Assembly (NCBI GenBank): GCA_040756415.1
Contig: JBFLYZ010000006.1
Location: 21,019-85,018, forward strand
Direction of reading: 5' to 3'
DNA length: 64,000 nucleotides
Source of the DNA: JBFLYZ01 sp040756415
GTDB taxonomy: Bacteria; Bacteroidota; Bacteroidia; JADZBD01
Positions 1-7,063 of this stretch are shown here, piece after piece. Numbering within the stretch: the first letter of the stretch is position 1; each line of letters opens with the position of its first letter. The position numbers and the translations under genes were made by a program. Below the pieces are notes generated by a model. The model saw nothing but the letters and a program-made list of their open reading frames with translations, was not told where the DNA came from and did not search any database.

Positions 1-683
1 TCAAAGGCCTGGAGCTGCTGCGTTCGGCCGGGGAATTGTTCGTTCCCGCGGCTGTTTCAACGGGTGAAGAAGGCGATGATGCGTTTATTATTATGGATTT
101 CATTGAGCAGGGCAAAAGGGCAAAAGATTTCTTTTTCGATTTCGGGAAAAGGCTGGCCCGCCTGCATAAACATTCCGCGGAGCGCTTCGGCCTGGCGTAC
201 GACAATTACATCGGATCCCTGCCCCAGTCCAATACGGCCCATGAAAGCTGGGCGGATTTTTTCATCCAGGAGCGTTTGGAGAGGCAGTTGAAGCTGGGAC
301 GCGATAGCGGAGCGCTGGGAAGTTCCCTTGCGCAGGGCTTCGGCCGCTTGTTCAGGCGCCTGGAGGAGATATTTCCCGTAGAAAGGCCATCGCTTGTTCA
401 TGGCGACCTGTGGTCAGGTAACTACATGACGGGCCCTGACGGAACGGCCTGCCTGTTCGACCCGGCCGTGTATTACGGCCACCGCGAGATGGATATAGCC
501 ATGAGCAGGCTGTTCGGGGGCTTTGACCGCGATTTTTATTTGGGCTATAACGAAGAATTCCCGATGGAAAAAGGATGGGAGCAGCGTTCGGATATCTGCA
601 ACCTGTATCCTTTGCTCGTGCACGTCAACCTTTTCGGGGGCTCCTACGCATCGCAGGTAGAGGCCATCATCAGGCGATTTTGA
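1..683 (+). CDS. Fructosamine kinase family protein (5' end outside window)
   Basis: About 226 C-terminal residues of a fructosamine kinase/ketosamine-3-kinase family protein, which phosphorylates sugar adducts on protein amines and so starts their repair; it shares the aminoglycoside-phosphotransferase fold. The frame is open to base 3 with no stop, so the start lies before the window; a TTG at 36 is only an internal leucine. Seen directly: the catalytic loop HGDLWSGN (from about base 399) and LFDPAVYYGHREMD, whose DP is the metal-binding equivalent of kinase DFG. Family proteins are about 290 residues, so roughly 60 N-terminal residues (the ATP-binding lobe) are missing here. The substrate is inferred from the family only. 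Confidence 0.88.
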   Translation, partial: KGLELLRSAGELFVPAAVSTGEEGDDAFIIMDFIEQGKRAKDFFFDFGKRLARLHKHSAERFGLAYDNYIGSLPQSNTAHESWADFFIQERLERQLKLGRDSGALGSSLAQGFGRLFRRLEEIFPVERPSLVHGDLWSGNYMTGPDGTACLFDPAVYYGHREMDIAMSRLFGGFDRDFYLGYNEEFPMEKGWEQRSDICNLYPLLVHVNLFGGSYASQVEAIIRRF

Positions 684-684
684 C

Positions 685-692
685 TACATTTG
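685..692 (+). promoter_or_regulatory. Bacteroidota -7 box (TACATTTG)
   Basis: TACATTTG fits the TAnnTTTG -7 consensus and ends 5 bases before the ATG at 698. It overlaps the end of the upstream kinase gene. No TTG is correctly spaced upstream. It would give an almost leaderless mRNA. Confidence 0.45.
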
Positions 693-697
693 CCGCG

Positions 698-1048
698 ATG
701 AAGAGGACCATCCATAGCTTATTTGCGGCTGTCGCCCTGCTCTCCTTCCTGTATGTGCAGGTGCCGTTCGGGCTTTTTCATCACCACCACCACGAGCCGG
801 TTTGCGAACTGAGCGCACATCACGACCACGGGGGCCATGCCGATGGCGAGACCCACCTGCATGAGTACGAATCCCATGAGTGTTTTACCTGTTCGGCCCA
901 GCTTTCGAAAGAATACAGCATGCTGGATTTTTCTTTCCGGCTTTTCGTTTCCGAAATAAAGACCGCTTACCCGGACATACTAGTCAGCGATGCGATCCGG
1001 GTCTTTTTCCATTCTTCTTCGCGGGCACCTCCGGCAGTATTGGCATAA
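698..1048 (+). CDS. Small exported histidine-rich protein, probable metal binder
   Basis: 116 residues. I recognise no named family. The start at 698 gives a basic N-terminus followed by a hydrophobic signal segment (LFAAVALLSFLYVQVPFG), then a run of five histidines, a dense His/Asp/Glu stretch (SAHHDHGGHADGETHLHEYE) and a CFTC pair; such composition usually binds Zn, Cu, Ni or Co. The second half (residues ~65-116) is ordinary sequence. It sits 66 bp before a TonB-dependent receptor on the same strand, so a periplasmic metal-handling partner of that receptor is the likeliest role (inference). An in-frame extension back to 575 would overlap the kinase gene and bury the signal peptide, so it was not used. 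Confidence 0.72.
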   Translation: MKRTIHSLFAAVALLSFLYVQVPFGLFHHHHHEPVCELSAHHDHGGHADGETHLHEYESHECFTCSAQLSKEYSMLDFSFRLFVSEIKTAYPDILVSDAIRVFFHSSSRAPPAVLA

Positions 1049-1114
1049 GGGATCATTATTGTTTTTATCCACGCGGAGACCGCTCAGCGTGTAACCTTGC
1101 TAATACATTCCGTC

Positions 1115-3550
1115 ATGAAAAAAATATTTTTATTCGTTTTGCCTGTATTTCTTTCAGGCCTGGCGGCTGCCAGCGACAAGGGTAGCCTGTCGGGAAAGAT
1201 CACGGACAAGACCACGGGGCAGGCCCTGCAGGGGGCCTACATCGCCCTGCCCGACCTGAAACGTATCACCACATCGGCCGCTGACGGCAGCTACCGGATC
1301 GATGAGCTTCCGCTTACGAGCGTGCTGGTACAGGTCAGCTTCAAAGGCTATAAGACCATTATCGAGACCATTGACCTTACGACCGGGCAAACGCGCGATT
1401 TTGCCCTGGAGGCGTCTATTACCGAGATCAATGAGATCGTGGTCACCGGCCATTCGTTTTCGACCGAAAAGAATAAGACGCCAACGCCCATATCCATCGT
1501 TCCCCAGCTCACGCTGTTGCAAACGCCTTCGTCCAATATTATTGACGCTCTTGCAAGCCAGCCTGGGCTCTCGCAGGTCACCACGGGCAGCAGTATTTCC
1601 AAGCCCGTCATCCGTGGCCTGGGCTACAACCGCGTGGTGGTGGTGGTGGATGGCATACGGCAGGAGGGGCAGCAATGGGGTGACGAGCACGGCATAGAGG
1701 TGGATGAGTTCTCTGTGCATAAAGTAGAGATACTCAAAGGCCCTGCCAGCCTTATGTACGGATCGGATGCCATGGCCGGTGTGATCAACATGTTCTCCCT
1801 TTCCTCGCTGCCCGAAGGCGGCATAAAGGGCAACCTGCTCGGCAATTACCAACTGAACAATGGCCAGATCGGCTACTCGGCCAGCCTGGCCGGAAACCTG
1901 AACGGCTTCATCTGGGACCTGCGCTACAGCGCGAAGCAGGCGCACAGCTACCGCAACCGGTACGATGGTTATGTATATGGCTCCGCTTTCAGGGAAAATG
2001 CCATCAGCGGCATCATCGGGCTGAACAAGGTGTGGGGCTACACGCACCTGCACCTGAGCACGTATCACCTCGTGCCCGGTATCGTTGAGGGCGAACGCGA
2101 CAGCGCCACAGGCAGGTTCACCAGGGAATTCGCGTTGAACGACTCTACAGCGTCCGATACGATCGCTTCGGATGAAGAGCTGCGATCGTATGATCCCGGC
2201 ATACCCCGCCAGGACATACGCCATCACAAGCTCGTGCTCAATAACAGCTTCGTGATGGGCAATGGCAGCCTGAAAGTGATCCTGGGCTTCCAGCAGAACC
2301 ACCGCCAGGAATACGCCAATGTGCTCGCGCCTGATGAATACGAGCTGTATTTTCTGCTCAATACCGTCAATTACGGTGCGTATTATGTTCTTCCGGTAAG
2401 CGGCCAATGGAGCTTTTCCCTGGGGGTTAGCGGCATGAGCCAAACTTCGCAGAACAGGGGAGAGGAGTTTCTGGTTCCCGAATACGGCCTGTTCGACATA
2501 GGCGGTTTTGCCACGTTCAGGAAATCGTATGATAAACTGGATATCAGCGGAGGCCTGCGCTTCGATACGCGCACCATAGAGGGGAAAGAGCTGCTGCTGG
2601 ATACTTTGGGGAGACCCACTACGGAAAGCGATCCTTTCCACGTGGACAGGTTCAGCGCGTTCAGCTCGTCTTTCTCCAGCACTAGCGGCAGCCTGGGGCT
2701 CAGCTACGCGTTTTCGGATAAATTCTTTGCCAAGCTGAACCTCGCGCGCGGTTTCAGGGCTCCTAATATTGCCGAGCTGGGATCGAATGGCGAGCACGAG
2801 GGCACCCTGCGCTATGAGATCGGCAATCCTTTCCTTAAAGCGGAAACCAGCCTGCAGACCGATCTGGCCTTTGGCCTGAACACCGAGCACGTTTCGGCTG
2901 AGCTGGACCTGTTCTACAACGGCATTGATCATTTCATTTACGCTGAAAAACTATACAGCGTGCTGGGCGGAGATTCCGTAATGAATGCAGGCGAACCTGT
3001 TCCGGTCTTCAAATACACGCAGGGCGATGCCGCGCTTCAGGGCGGGGAGGTGATGATCGATATTCACCCGCACCCGCTCGACTGGCTGCATTTTGAGAGC
3101 GCTTTCTCCTGGGTGCTGGCCACGCAGAAGAACGTTCCCGATTCGATGAAGTACCTGCCCCTCATTCCCGCGCCCAGGTTCTCTTCCGAGCTGCGTGGCG
3201 ATTTTGAAAAGGCGGGAAAGTTCATGGCCAACGCGTACGTACGTATTGGCGTGGAAAGCTACCTGGCGCAGGACAGGTTTTATAAGGCATTCGGAACGGA
3301 GACGCGTACGCCCGGCTATACGCTGCTCAGTGCAGGATTAGGTGCGGATTTCGTTTCAGGCAGGCTCGCCATCTGTTCGGTCTATATCAGCATCAACAAC
3401 CTTACCGATGTGGCTTACCAAAGCCACCTGAGCAGATTGAAATACGCGGCTGAGAACCCTGTTACCGGCAGAACGGGCATTTATAACATGGGCAGGAACA
3501 TCAGCTTTAAGCTGGTGGTGCCGGTCAATATCAGGGAAACGGGCAACTGA
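1115..3550 (+). CDS. TonB-dependent outer-membrane receptor
   Basis: 811 residues. Signal peptide (MKKIFLFVLPVFLSGLAAA), a carboxypeptidase-regulatory-like beta-sandwich at about 25-112 (GKITDKTTGQALQGAYIALP), a plug domain at about 115-225 with the classic DGIRQEGQQWGDEHG and VEILKGPASLMYGSDAMAGV motifs, then a 22-strand type barrel to the C-terminus. It would import a ligand across the outer membrane using TonB/ExbBD energy. No SusD partner follows, so a polysaccharide system is unlikely; with the upstream His-rich protein, a metal or metallophore receptor is more likely (inference). The ATG at 1115 is chosen over an upstream in-frame TTG at 1097 because it begins the signal peptide. Confidence 0.93.
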   Translation: MKKIFLFVLPVFLSGLAAASDKGSLSGKITDKTTGQALQGAYIALPDLKRITTSAADGSYRIDELPLTSVLVQVSFKGYKTIIETIDLTTGQTRDFALEASITEINEIVVTGHSFSTEKNKTPTPISIVPQLTLLQTPSSNIIDALASQPGLSQVTTGSSISKPVIRGLGYNRVVVVVDGIRQEGQQWGDEHGIEVDEFSVHKVEILKGPASLMYGSDAMAGVINMFSLSSLPEGGIKGNLLGNYQLNNGQIGYSASLAGNLNGFIWDLRYSAKQAHSYRNRYDGYVYGSAFRENAISGIIGLNKVWGYTHLHLSTYHLVPGIVEGERDSATGRFTREFALNDSTASDTIASDEELRSYDPGIPRQDIRHHKLVLNNSFVMGNGSLKVILGFQQNHRQEYANVLAPDEYELYFLLNTVNYGAYYVLPVSGQWSFSLGVSGMSQTSQNRGEEFLVPEYGLFDIGGFATFRKSYDKLDISGGLRFDTRTIEGKELLLDTLGRPTTESDPFHVDRFSAFSSSFSSTSGSLGLSYAFSDKFFAKLNLARGFRAPNIAELGSNGEHEGTLRYEIGNPFLKAETSLQTDLAFGLNTEHVSAELDLFYNGIDHFIYAEKLYSVLGGDSVMNAGEPVPVFKYTQGDAALQGGEVMIDIHPHPLDWLHFESAFSWVLATQKNVPDSMKYLPLIPAPRFSSELRGDFEKAGKFMANAYVRIGVESYLAQDRFYKAFGTETRTPGYTLLSAGLGADFVSGRLAICSVYISINNLTDVAYQSHLSRLKYAAENPVTGRTGIYNMGRNISFKLVVPVNIRETGN

Positions 3551-3562
3551 ACGGTAAGCTGA

Positions 3563-3612
3563 TGATCACATCCGGGAAACCTTGTTACAGGGGGAAGCCC
3601 CGGGTGTGATCA
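3563..3612. terminator. Hairpin between convergent receptor and pth genes
   Basis: TGATCACA + CCGGG (3563-3576) pairs with CCCGGG + TGTGATCA (to 3612), with a single-base bulge and a loop of about 22 bases. It lies in the only gap between two converging genes and overlaps the pth stop codon; it can serve both. No strong T-run follows. Confidence 0.45.
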
Positions 3613-4176
3613 TTTGTTGTTGAAGGCCGTCATGGTGCGTTCAAGGCCTATGGTGCCGAAGCTCCGGATCATTTCAACAGCCGTTTCAATGCGTTCAGGC
3701 AGCTTTTCTTTTTCTTCCCGGCCCCACTCTCCCAGCACATAATCCACCTGCTTGCCTTTGGAAAATTCACTGCCAATGCCGAAACGAAGCCTAGCATATT
3801 CGGTCGAGTTCAGGGTCTCCTGTATGCTGGTGAGCCCGTTGTGTCCTCCATCGCTGCCCTTCCCTTTCATGCGCAGGGTACCGAAAGGAAGGGCCAGGTC
3901 ATCGGTAACCACCAGCAGGCTGGCCTTTGAAAGTTTTTCGGCCTGCAGCCAGTAGTTAACGGCCTTCCCGCTCAGGTTCATAAAGGTAGAGGGTTTGATC
4001 ACGACAAACAGCTTCCCTTTGAACTTCACTTCCGCCACCTCCGCCAGGCGGTCTGTTCTGAACGATCCCTCCAGCGCTTTCACAAAAGCATCGGCAATGA
4101 GAAAGCCTACGTTGTGGCGCGTGTTGGCGTACTCGTCACCTATATTTCCCAGGCCGGCAATCAGAAATTTGGACAT
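3610..4176 (-). CDS. pth: Peptidyl-tRNA hydrolase
   Basis: 188 residues, the normal family length. Releases peptides from peptidyl-tRNA that drops off ribosomes. Seen: GLGNIGDEYANTRHNVGF containing the conserved Asn and the catalytic His, TDDLALPFGTLRMK with the catalytic Asp, and GGHNGL in the substrate channel. It is the last gene of a minus-strand string prs - rplY - pth, an order common in Bacteroidota, here interrupted by a four-helix-bundle gene whose stop is 25 bp upstream of this start. Confidence 0.97.
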   Translation of the reverse strand: MSKFLIAGLGNIGDEYANTRHNVGFLIADAFVKALEGSFRTDRLAEVAEVKFKGKLFVVIKPSTFMNLSGKAVNYWLQAEKLSKASLLVVTDDLALPFGTLRMKGKGSDGGHNGLTSIQETLNSTEYARLRFGIGSEFSKGKQVDYVLGEWGREEKEKLPERIETAVEMIRSFGTIGLERTMTAFNNK

Positions 4177-4180
4177 AGAT

Positions 4181-4193
4181 GTGAATGTGAATG
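4181..4193 (+). repeat. Left 13-bp inverted repeat flanking the four-helix-bundle gene
   Basis: GTGAATGTGAATG is the exact reverse complement of 4603-4615. It lies 4 bp upstream of the pth start. It is built from a repeated GTGAAT hexamer, so chance similarity is not excluded. Confidence 0.6.
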
Positions 4194-4201
4194 GGATGGG
4201 A

Positions 4202-4561
4202 TCATTTCTTTTTCAGAGTTCGAATCGTTTTATGAACTTTACCGATTATTTGCGCAATGAGATCAATCCTTTCTTTGATTAATCGGGCAGATAAAAGGCG
4301 GTTAGATTTCTTATGCCAACCACGCGATTCCCGGGCGGAACCAAGAGTATAGGTCAGGTAACGGATATATTCCTTCGCAGAAATTCTCCCATAGCCTTCT
4401 TCAATATTTGCCGGTGTGGAACCTTCGGATCGTACTAACTGCGCTGAGATTTCTTTTCCCCGATCATCCTTACACAATGTTTCAGAATCCTGCCGGCACA
4501 AGTCCCACAATTTCATCGAGGCCGGATAAAATCCCAGACCTTCAAAACCATAATTGCTCAT
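4202..4561 (-). CDS. Four-helix bundle protein (23S rRNA intervening-sequence protein family)
   Basis: 119 residues from the ATG at 4561. Matches the four helix bundle/S23 family found in 23S rRNA intervening sequences and scattered widely in Bacteroidota: a short N-terminus with FYPASMKLWDLC, the signature SEGSTPANIEEGYGR, then YLTYTLGSARESRGW and helical segments to the C-terminus. The cellular role of the family is unknown; the related Avd proteins bind nucleic acid. It separates rplY from pth, is bounded by perfect 13-bp inverted repeats (4181-4193 and 4603-4615), and so looks like a passenger. An in-frame Arg/Lys-rich extension to 4732 merely re-reads the rplY tail and was rejected. Confidence 0.85.
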   Translation of the reverse strand: MSNYGFEGLGFYPASMKLWDLCRQDSETLCKDDRGKEISAQLVRSEGSTPANIEEGYGRISAKEYIRYLTYTLGSARESRGWHKKSNRLLSARLIKERIDLIAQIIGKVHKTIRTLKKK

Positions 4562-4571
4562 ATGCAAAAAT

Positions 4572-4600
4572 AAAAAAAGGGGAATGAAACCACTCCCCTT
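4572..4600 (-). terminator. Rho-independent terminator of rplY
   Basis: On the minus strand AAGGGGA pairs with TCCCCTT (4594-4600 with 4577-4583) around a 10-base loop, followed by a run of T (4572-4578). It lies directly after rplY, between the right inverted repeat and the four-helix-bundle start. Confidence 0.72.
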
Positions 4601-4602
4601 CA

Positions 4603-4615
4603 CATTCACATTCAC
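4603..4615 (-). repeat. Right 13-bp inverted repeat flanking the four-helix-bundle gene
   Basis: CATTCACATTCAC, perfect reverse complement of 4181-4193, located 7 bp after the rplY stop. The two copies enclose a 435-bp unit holding only the four-helix-bundle gene and a terminator. Confidence 0.6.
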
Positions 4616-4622
4616 CGGATGC

Positions 4623-5294
4623 CTACTTCTTCTTCTCTTCCTTTTTCTCTTCCTTCTTCGCTTCCGGTGCGGGGGTTGTTCCGGCAGCCGGGGTAGCGCC
4701 AGCGGCAGGAGTGGCCGTAGCGGTGGCTGCAACCGGAGTTTCCTCCACTACGTTGCGGGTCACGCGCACGCCTACGATGGTCACGTTCGGGCTTTCCAGG
4801 AAGGTAATGCCGTCATACTTCAGGTCGCTCACGCGGATGCTGTCACCTATGTTCAGGCCGCTCACATCGAGAATAACGGCTTCGGGCATCTTTTCGATGA
4901 GGCCCTTGGCCTTGATGTAGCGCATCTTGGTGTGCATCTGCCCGCCCTCGCGCACGCCTATGGCCGTACCCGTGGTCTTCACCGGTATCTTCATGGTCAC
5001 CGCTTTGCCCGGTATCAGCTCGAGAAAATCCACGTGGGTCAGGCGATCGGTGAGCGGGTTGAACTGCGTTTCCTGGATAATGGTCTTGTAGGTCTTGCCG
5101 CTCAGGTCAATGTCTACAATGTGAACATCGGGAGTGTACAAAAGTTTGGCAAAAGCTTTCTCCGAAGCATAGAACGTAACCTGTTCTTTGCCTCCGTAGA
5201 TCACGCAGGGCACGTTGCCCTCCCTGCGTAAAGCCTTAGCATCTTTTTTCCCTACGCTCGCTCTTGGCGAACCGCTAATAGATACTGTTTTCAT
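4623..5294 (-). CDS. rplY: 50S ribosomal protein L25/general stress protein Ctc
   Basis: 223 residues. Long (Ctc) form of L25, which binds 5S rRNA: the L25 beta-barrel at 1-95 (SISGSPRASVGKKDAKALR, REGNVPCVIYGG, THVDFLEL) and the TL5/Ctc C-terminal domain at about 96-185. A low-complexity tail follows: Ala/Thr/Pro repeats, then KKEEKKEEKKK at the very end, giving a marked pyrimidine-rich stretch near 4625-4670 on the plus strand. The start MKTVSIS is used; upstream in-frame codons are leader. It is preceded by prs and followed by a terminator, as is usual for this ribosomal string. Confidence 0.95.
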   Translation of the reverse strand: MKTVSISGSPRASVGKKDAKALRREGNVPCVIYGGKEQVTFYASEKAFAKLLYTPDVHIVDIDLSGKTYKTIIQETQFNPLTDRLTHVDFLELIPGKAVTMKIPVKTTGTAIGVREGGQMHTKMRYIKAKGLIEKMPEAVILDVSGLNIGDSIRVSDLKYDGITFLESPNVTIVGVRVTRNVVEETPVAATATATPAAGATPAAGTTPAPEAKKEEKKEEKKK

Positions 5295-5308
5295 TTTTGT
5301 TTGCTTTG

Positions 5309-5335
5309 TCCACCGGCCCGAAGGGCGAAGGTGGA
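5309..5335 (-). other. Stem-loop in the rplY leader
   Basis: TCCACC/GGTGGA with an inner GCCC/GGGC stem sits 15 bases upstream of the rplY start, in the 105-bp gap after prs. No T-run follows on the minus strand, so it is more likely a leader structure than a terminator. A role in L25 autoregulation would be guesswork. Confidence 0.35.
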
Positions 5336-5399
5336 TTTTGTTTTCACTCCCGTTTATCTCTTTTGTCTGCAGCAACGGGAACTAACCTGCAGAATATTT

Positions 5400-6332
5400 T
5401 TATATCACAAAATGCGAGGCGATGCTCTCGAGCTTCACCACGTTGGAGATCACGTTAGCGAACATGTCGGATACCGACAGCACCTTGATCTTGCCGCTCT
5501 CCTTTTTCAGGGGAATGGTATCGGTCACGATCAGCTCGGTGATCTTCGATTTTTCCAGTTTCTCGTAAGCGCTTCCGGAAAGGATGGGATGCGTGCAGAC
5601 CGCCCGTACGCTCTTTGCGCCCTTATCCATCATCATATCGGCAGCGGTACACAGGGTTCCGGCCGTGTCTACAATATCGTCAACCAGCACGATGTCGCGC
5701 CCTTCCACATCTCCGATCACCGTCATGCTCTGGATGATGTTCGCTTTCTTGCGCTGCTTGTAGCAGATGGCCATCTCGCAGTCGAAGAACTTGGCGTAAG
5801 CATTGGCCCGCTTGGTGCCTCCCGTATCGGGCGCGGCCATGGTCAGGTTGGGCAGGTTGAGCTTTTTGATATGGTTCAGGAAAATGGTGGAAGCGTAAAG
5901 ATGGTCGACCGGCACTTCGAAAAAGCCCTGTATCTGGTCGGCATGCAGGTCCATGGTCATGATGCGCGTGGCGCCAGCGCTTTCCAGCATCTTGGCCACC
6001 AGCTTGGATCCTATCGACACGCGGGGCTGGTCCTTGCGGTCCTGCCGGGCGAAGCCGAAGTAGGGGATAACGGCTACAATGCTCCTGGCCGATGCCCGTT
6101 TGGCTGCATCGATCATGAGCAGCAGCTCAAAGAGATTATCCGTAGGCGGAAAGGTGCTTTGGATGATGAACACATCGCAGCCCCGCACCGTTTCTTCGAA
6201 AGCCGGGGCGAACTCCCCATCGCTGAAGCGGTTGAGCGTCACATCGCCCAGGCGGGTGCCGTAGGCGGAGGCAATGCTCTGGGCCAGCGCTTTTGACGCT
6301 GAGCCGGCAAAGAATTTGACGTGCGATGACAT
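5400..6332 (-). CDS. prs: Ribose-phosphate pyrophosphokinase
   Basis: 310 residues, full length. Makes PRPP from ribose 5-phosphate and ATP, feeding purine, pyrimidine, NAD, His and Trp synthesis. Seen: the N-terminal FAGSASKALAQSIA, the flexible-loop region FGFARQDRK, DLHADQIQGFF (ribose-phosphate/metal site) and the PRPP-binding loop VLVDDIVDTAGTL. The ATG at 6332 (MSSHVKF) matches family starts; an in-frame extension to 6482 is untypical. It heads the prs-rplY-pth string and so sits with nucleotide genes purQ, purD and gmk elsewhere in the window. Confidence 0.97.
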   Translation of the reverse strand: MSSHVKFFAGSASKALAQSIASAYGTRLGDVTLNRFSDGEFAPAFEETVRGCDVFIIQSTFPPTDNLFELLLMIDAAKRASARSIVAVIPYFGFARQDRKDQPRVSIGSKLVAKMLESAGATRIMTMDLHADQIQGFFEVPVDHLYASTIFLNHIKKLNLPNLTMAAPDTGGTKRANAYAKFFDCEMAICYKQRKKANIIQSMTVIGDVEGRDIVLVDDIVDTAGTLCTAADMMMDKGAKSVRAVCTHPILSGSAYEKLEKSKITELIVTDTIPLKKESGKIKVLSVSDMFANVISNVVKLESIASHFVI

Positions 6333-6546
6333 ATTTGTAATATCCTGATTTTCAACCGCTAGCCGGTGAATTGTAGCCTCCGGCCAATTGCCTTTTTTAA
6401 AAGGGTAGCAAATGTAGTGAAAAGGGGGAAATGGGCAAAATGAAAATAAGCCCGGATAATATATCAGTTTGAAGGTCCACACTCATAGCGAATACGAGGA
6501 AAAATAAAAACGGGCCAACAGAATTTCTTATCCCGCGTTTTCAAGC

Positions 6547-6582
6547 AAAAAATGCCGTTTAGTAACTCTAAAACGGCATTTT
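6547..6582 (-). terminator. Terminator downstream of tRNA-Leu
   Basis: Perfect 12-bp stem AAAATGCCGTTT (6549-6560) / AAACGGCATTTT (6571-6582) with a 10-base loop; read on the minus strand it ends in a T-run (6547-6552). It follows the tRNA gene by 9 bases. Confidence 0.8.
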
Positions 6583-6591
6583 GCATCATTG

Positions 6592-6675
6592 TACCCGGAG
6601 CCGGGGTCGAACCGGCAAGGTATTGCTACCACTGGTGTTTGAGACCAGCGCGTCTACCAATTCCGCCATCCGGGC
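6592..6675 (-). tRNA. tRNA-Leu (anticodon CAA)
   Basis: 84 nt on the minus strand. The acceptor stem GCCCGGA pairs with TCCGGGT, the anticodon arm is CTGGT-CTCAAAC-ACCAG giving CAA (reads UUG), a long variable arm TGGTAGCAATACC marks a class II tRNA, and the T arm is GCCGG-TTCGACC-CCGGC. CCA is not encoded. A strong terminator follows. Confidence 0.95.
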
Positions 6676-6714
6676 ATAAAAAGGATTGCGAAAATAGCTA
6701 AAAATAGCCAATGC

Positions 6715-6927
6715 TCATTTGCTTTTGAGTTCGATCCATACTGGCGTATGATCGCTGGTCTTCTCCCATCCGCGCACCGGCCGGTCAACGCCTCCTGCAA
6801 GCAAACGGCCCTGAGCTGCGGACTCAGCCGGATATGATCCATGTGTATGTTGGCCTCTTTAAGCCATCGCAGCAGCACGGGCAGGCGACCGTGGGATGCC
6901 GCTCACGCTATAGCTGGCTATTTTCAT
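6715..6927 (-). pseudogene. Remnant of an exonuclease III (xthA-type) gene
   Basis: The minus strand keeps the start MKIASYSVSGI of an XthA-type gene, then shifts frame and continues as RLPVLLRWLKEAN. This joins directly to IHMDHIRLSPQL, which belongs near the C-terminus, and a second frameshift leads to the family ending VRGWEKTSDHTPVWIEL before TGA (6715-6717). A normal protein is about 255 residues; only about 70 codons are left, so some 180 residues of the catalytic core were deleted. A separate intact exonuclease III gene lies at 34373-35140. Confidence 0.85.
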
Positions 6928-7063
6928 TTTCCCATGCCTACCGCCCTTTCGAGTTTACCTTCTTTTTTCCGGCTTTTGCCGCTCAAGAGCTCCCTTCGCT
7001 CAGGATAATTTACCAACTGGCGTAATTCCGGATCTGAAAACCGCGATATTTGCCTTACCCGCC
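6928..7063. other. Intergenic stretch without recognised gene
   Basis: Between the exonuclease remnant and the MBL hydrolase I see no gene, repeat or tRNA. GATATTTG at about 7046 is one base off the -7 promoter consensus and could serve the gene at 7064. Confidence 0.35.

Noticed and set aside
1154..2932. Long antisense open frame (592 codons) opposite the TonB receptor
   Set aside because: It mirrors the codon pattern of a clear receptor gene, has no recognisable domain or start signal, and is a common effect of GC-rich codon bias.
4202..4561. Avd-type accessory gene of a diversity-generating retroelement
   Set aside because: No reverse transcriptase or template/variable repeat is found nearby; only the fold family is shared.
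4562..4732. Arg/Lys-rich N-terminal extension of the four-helix-bundle gene
   Set aside because: It re-reads the low-complexity rplY tail in another frame and crosses the rplY terminator; the family starts at 4561.
6715..6878. Short coding gene in the exonuclease remnant (74 codons)
   Set aside because: The frame only joins two distant parts of an exonuclease III with shifts on both sides; it is debris, not a working gene.
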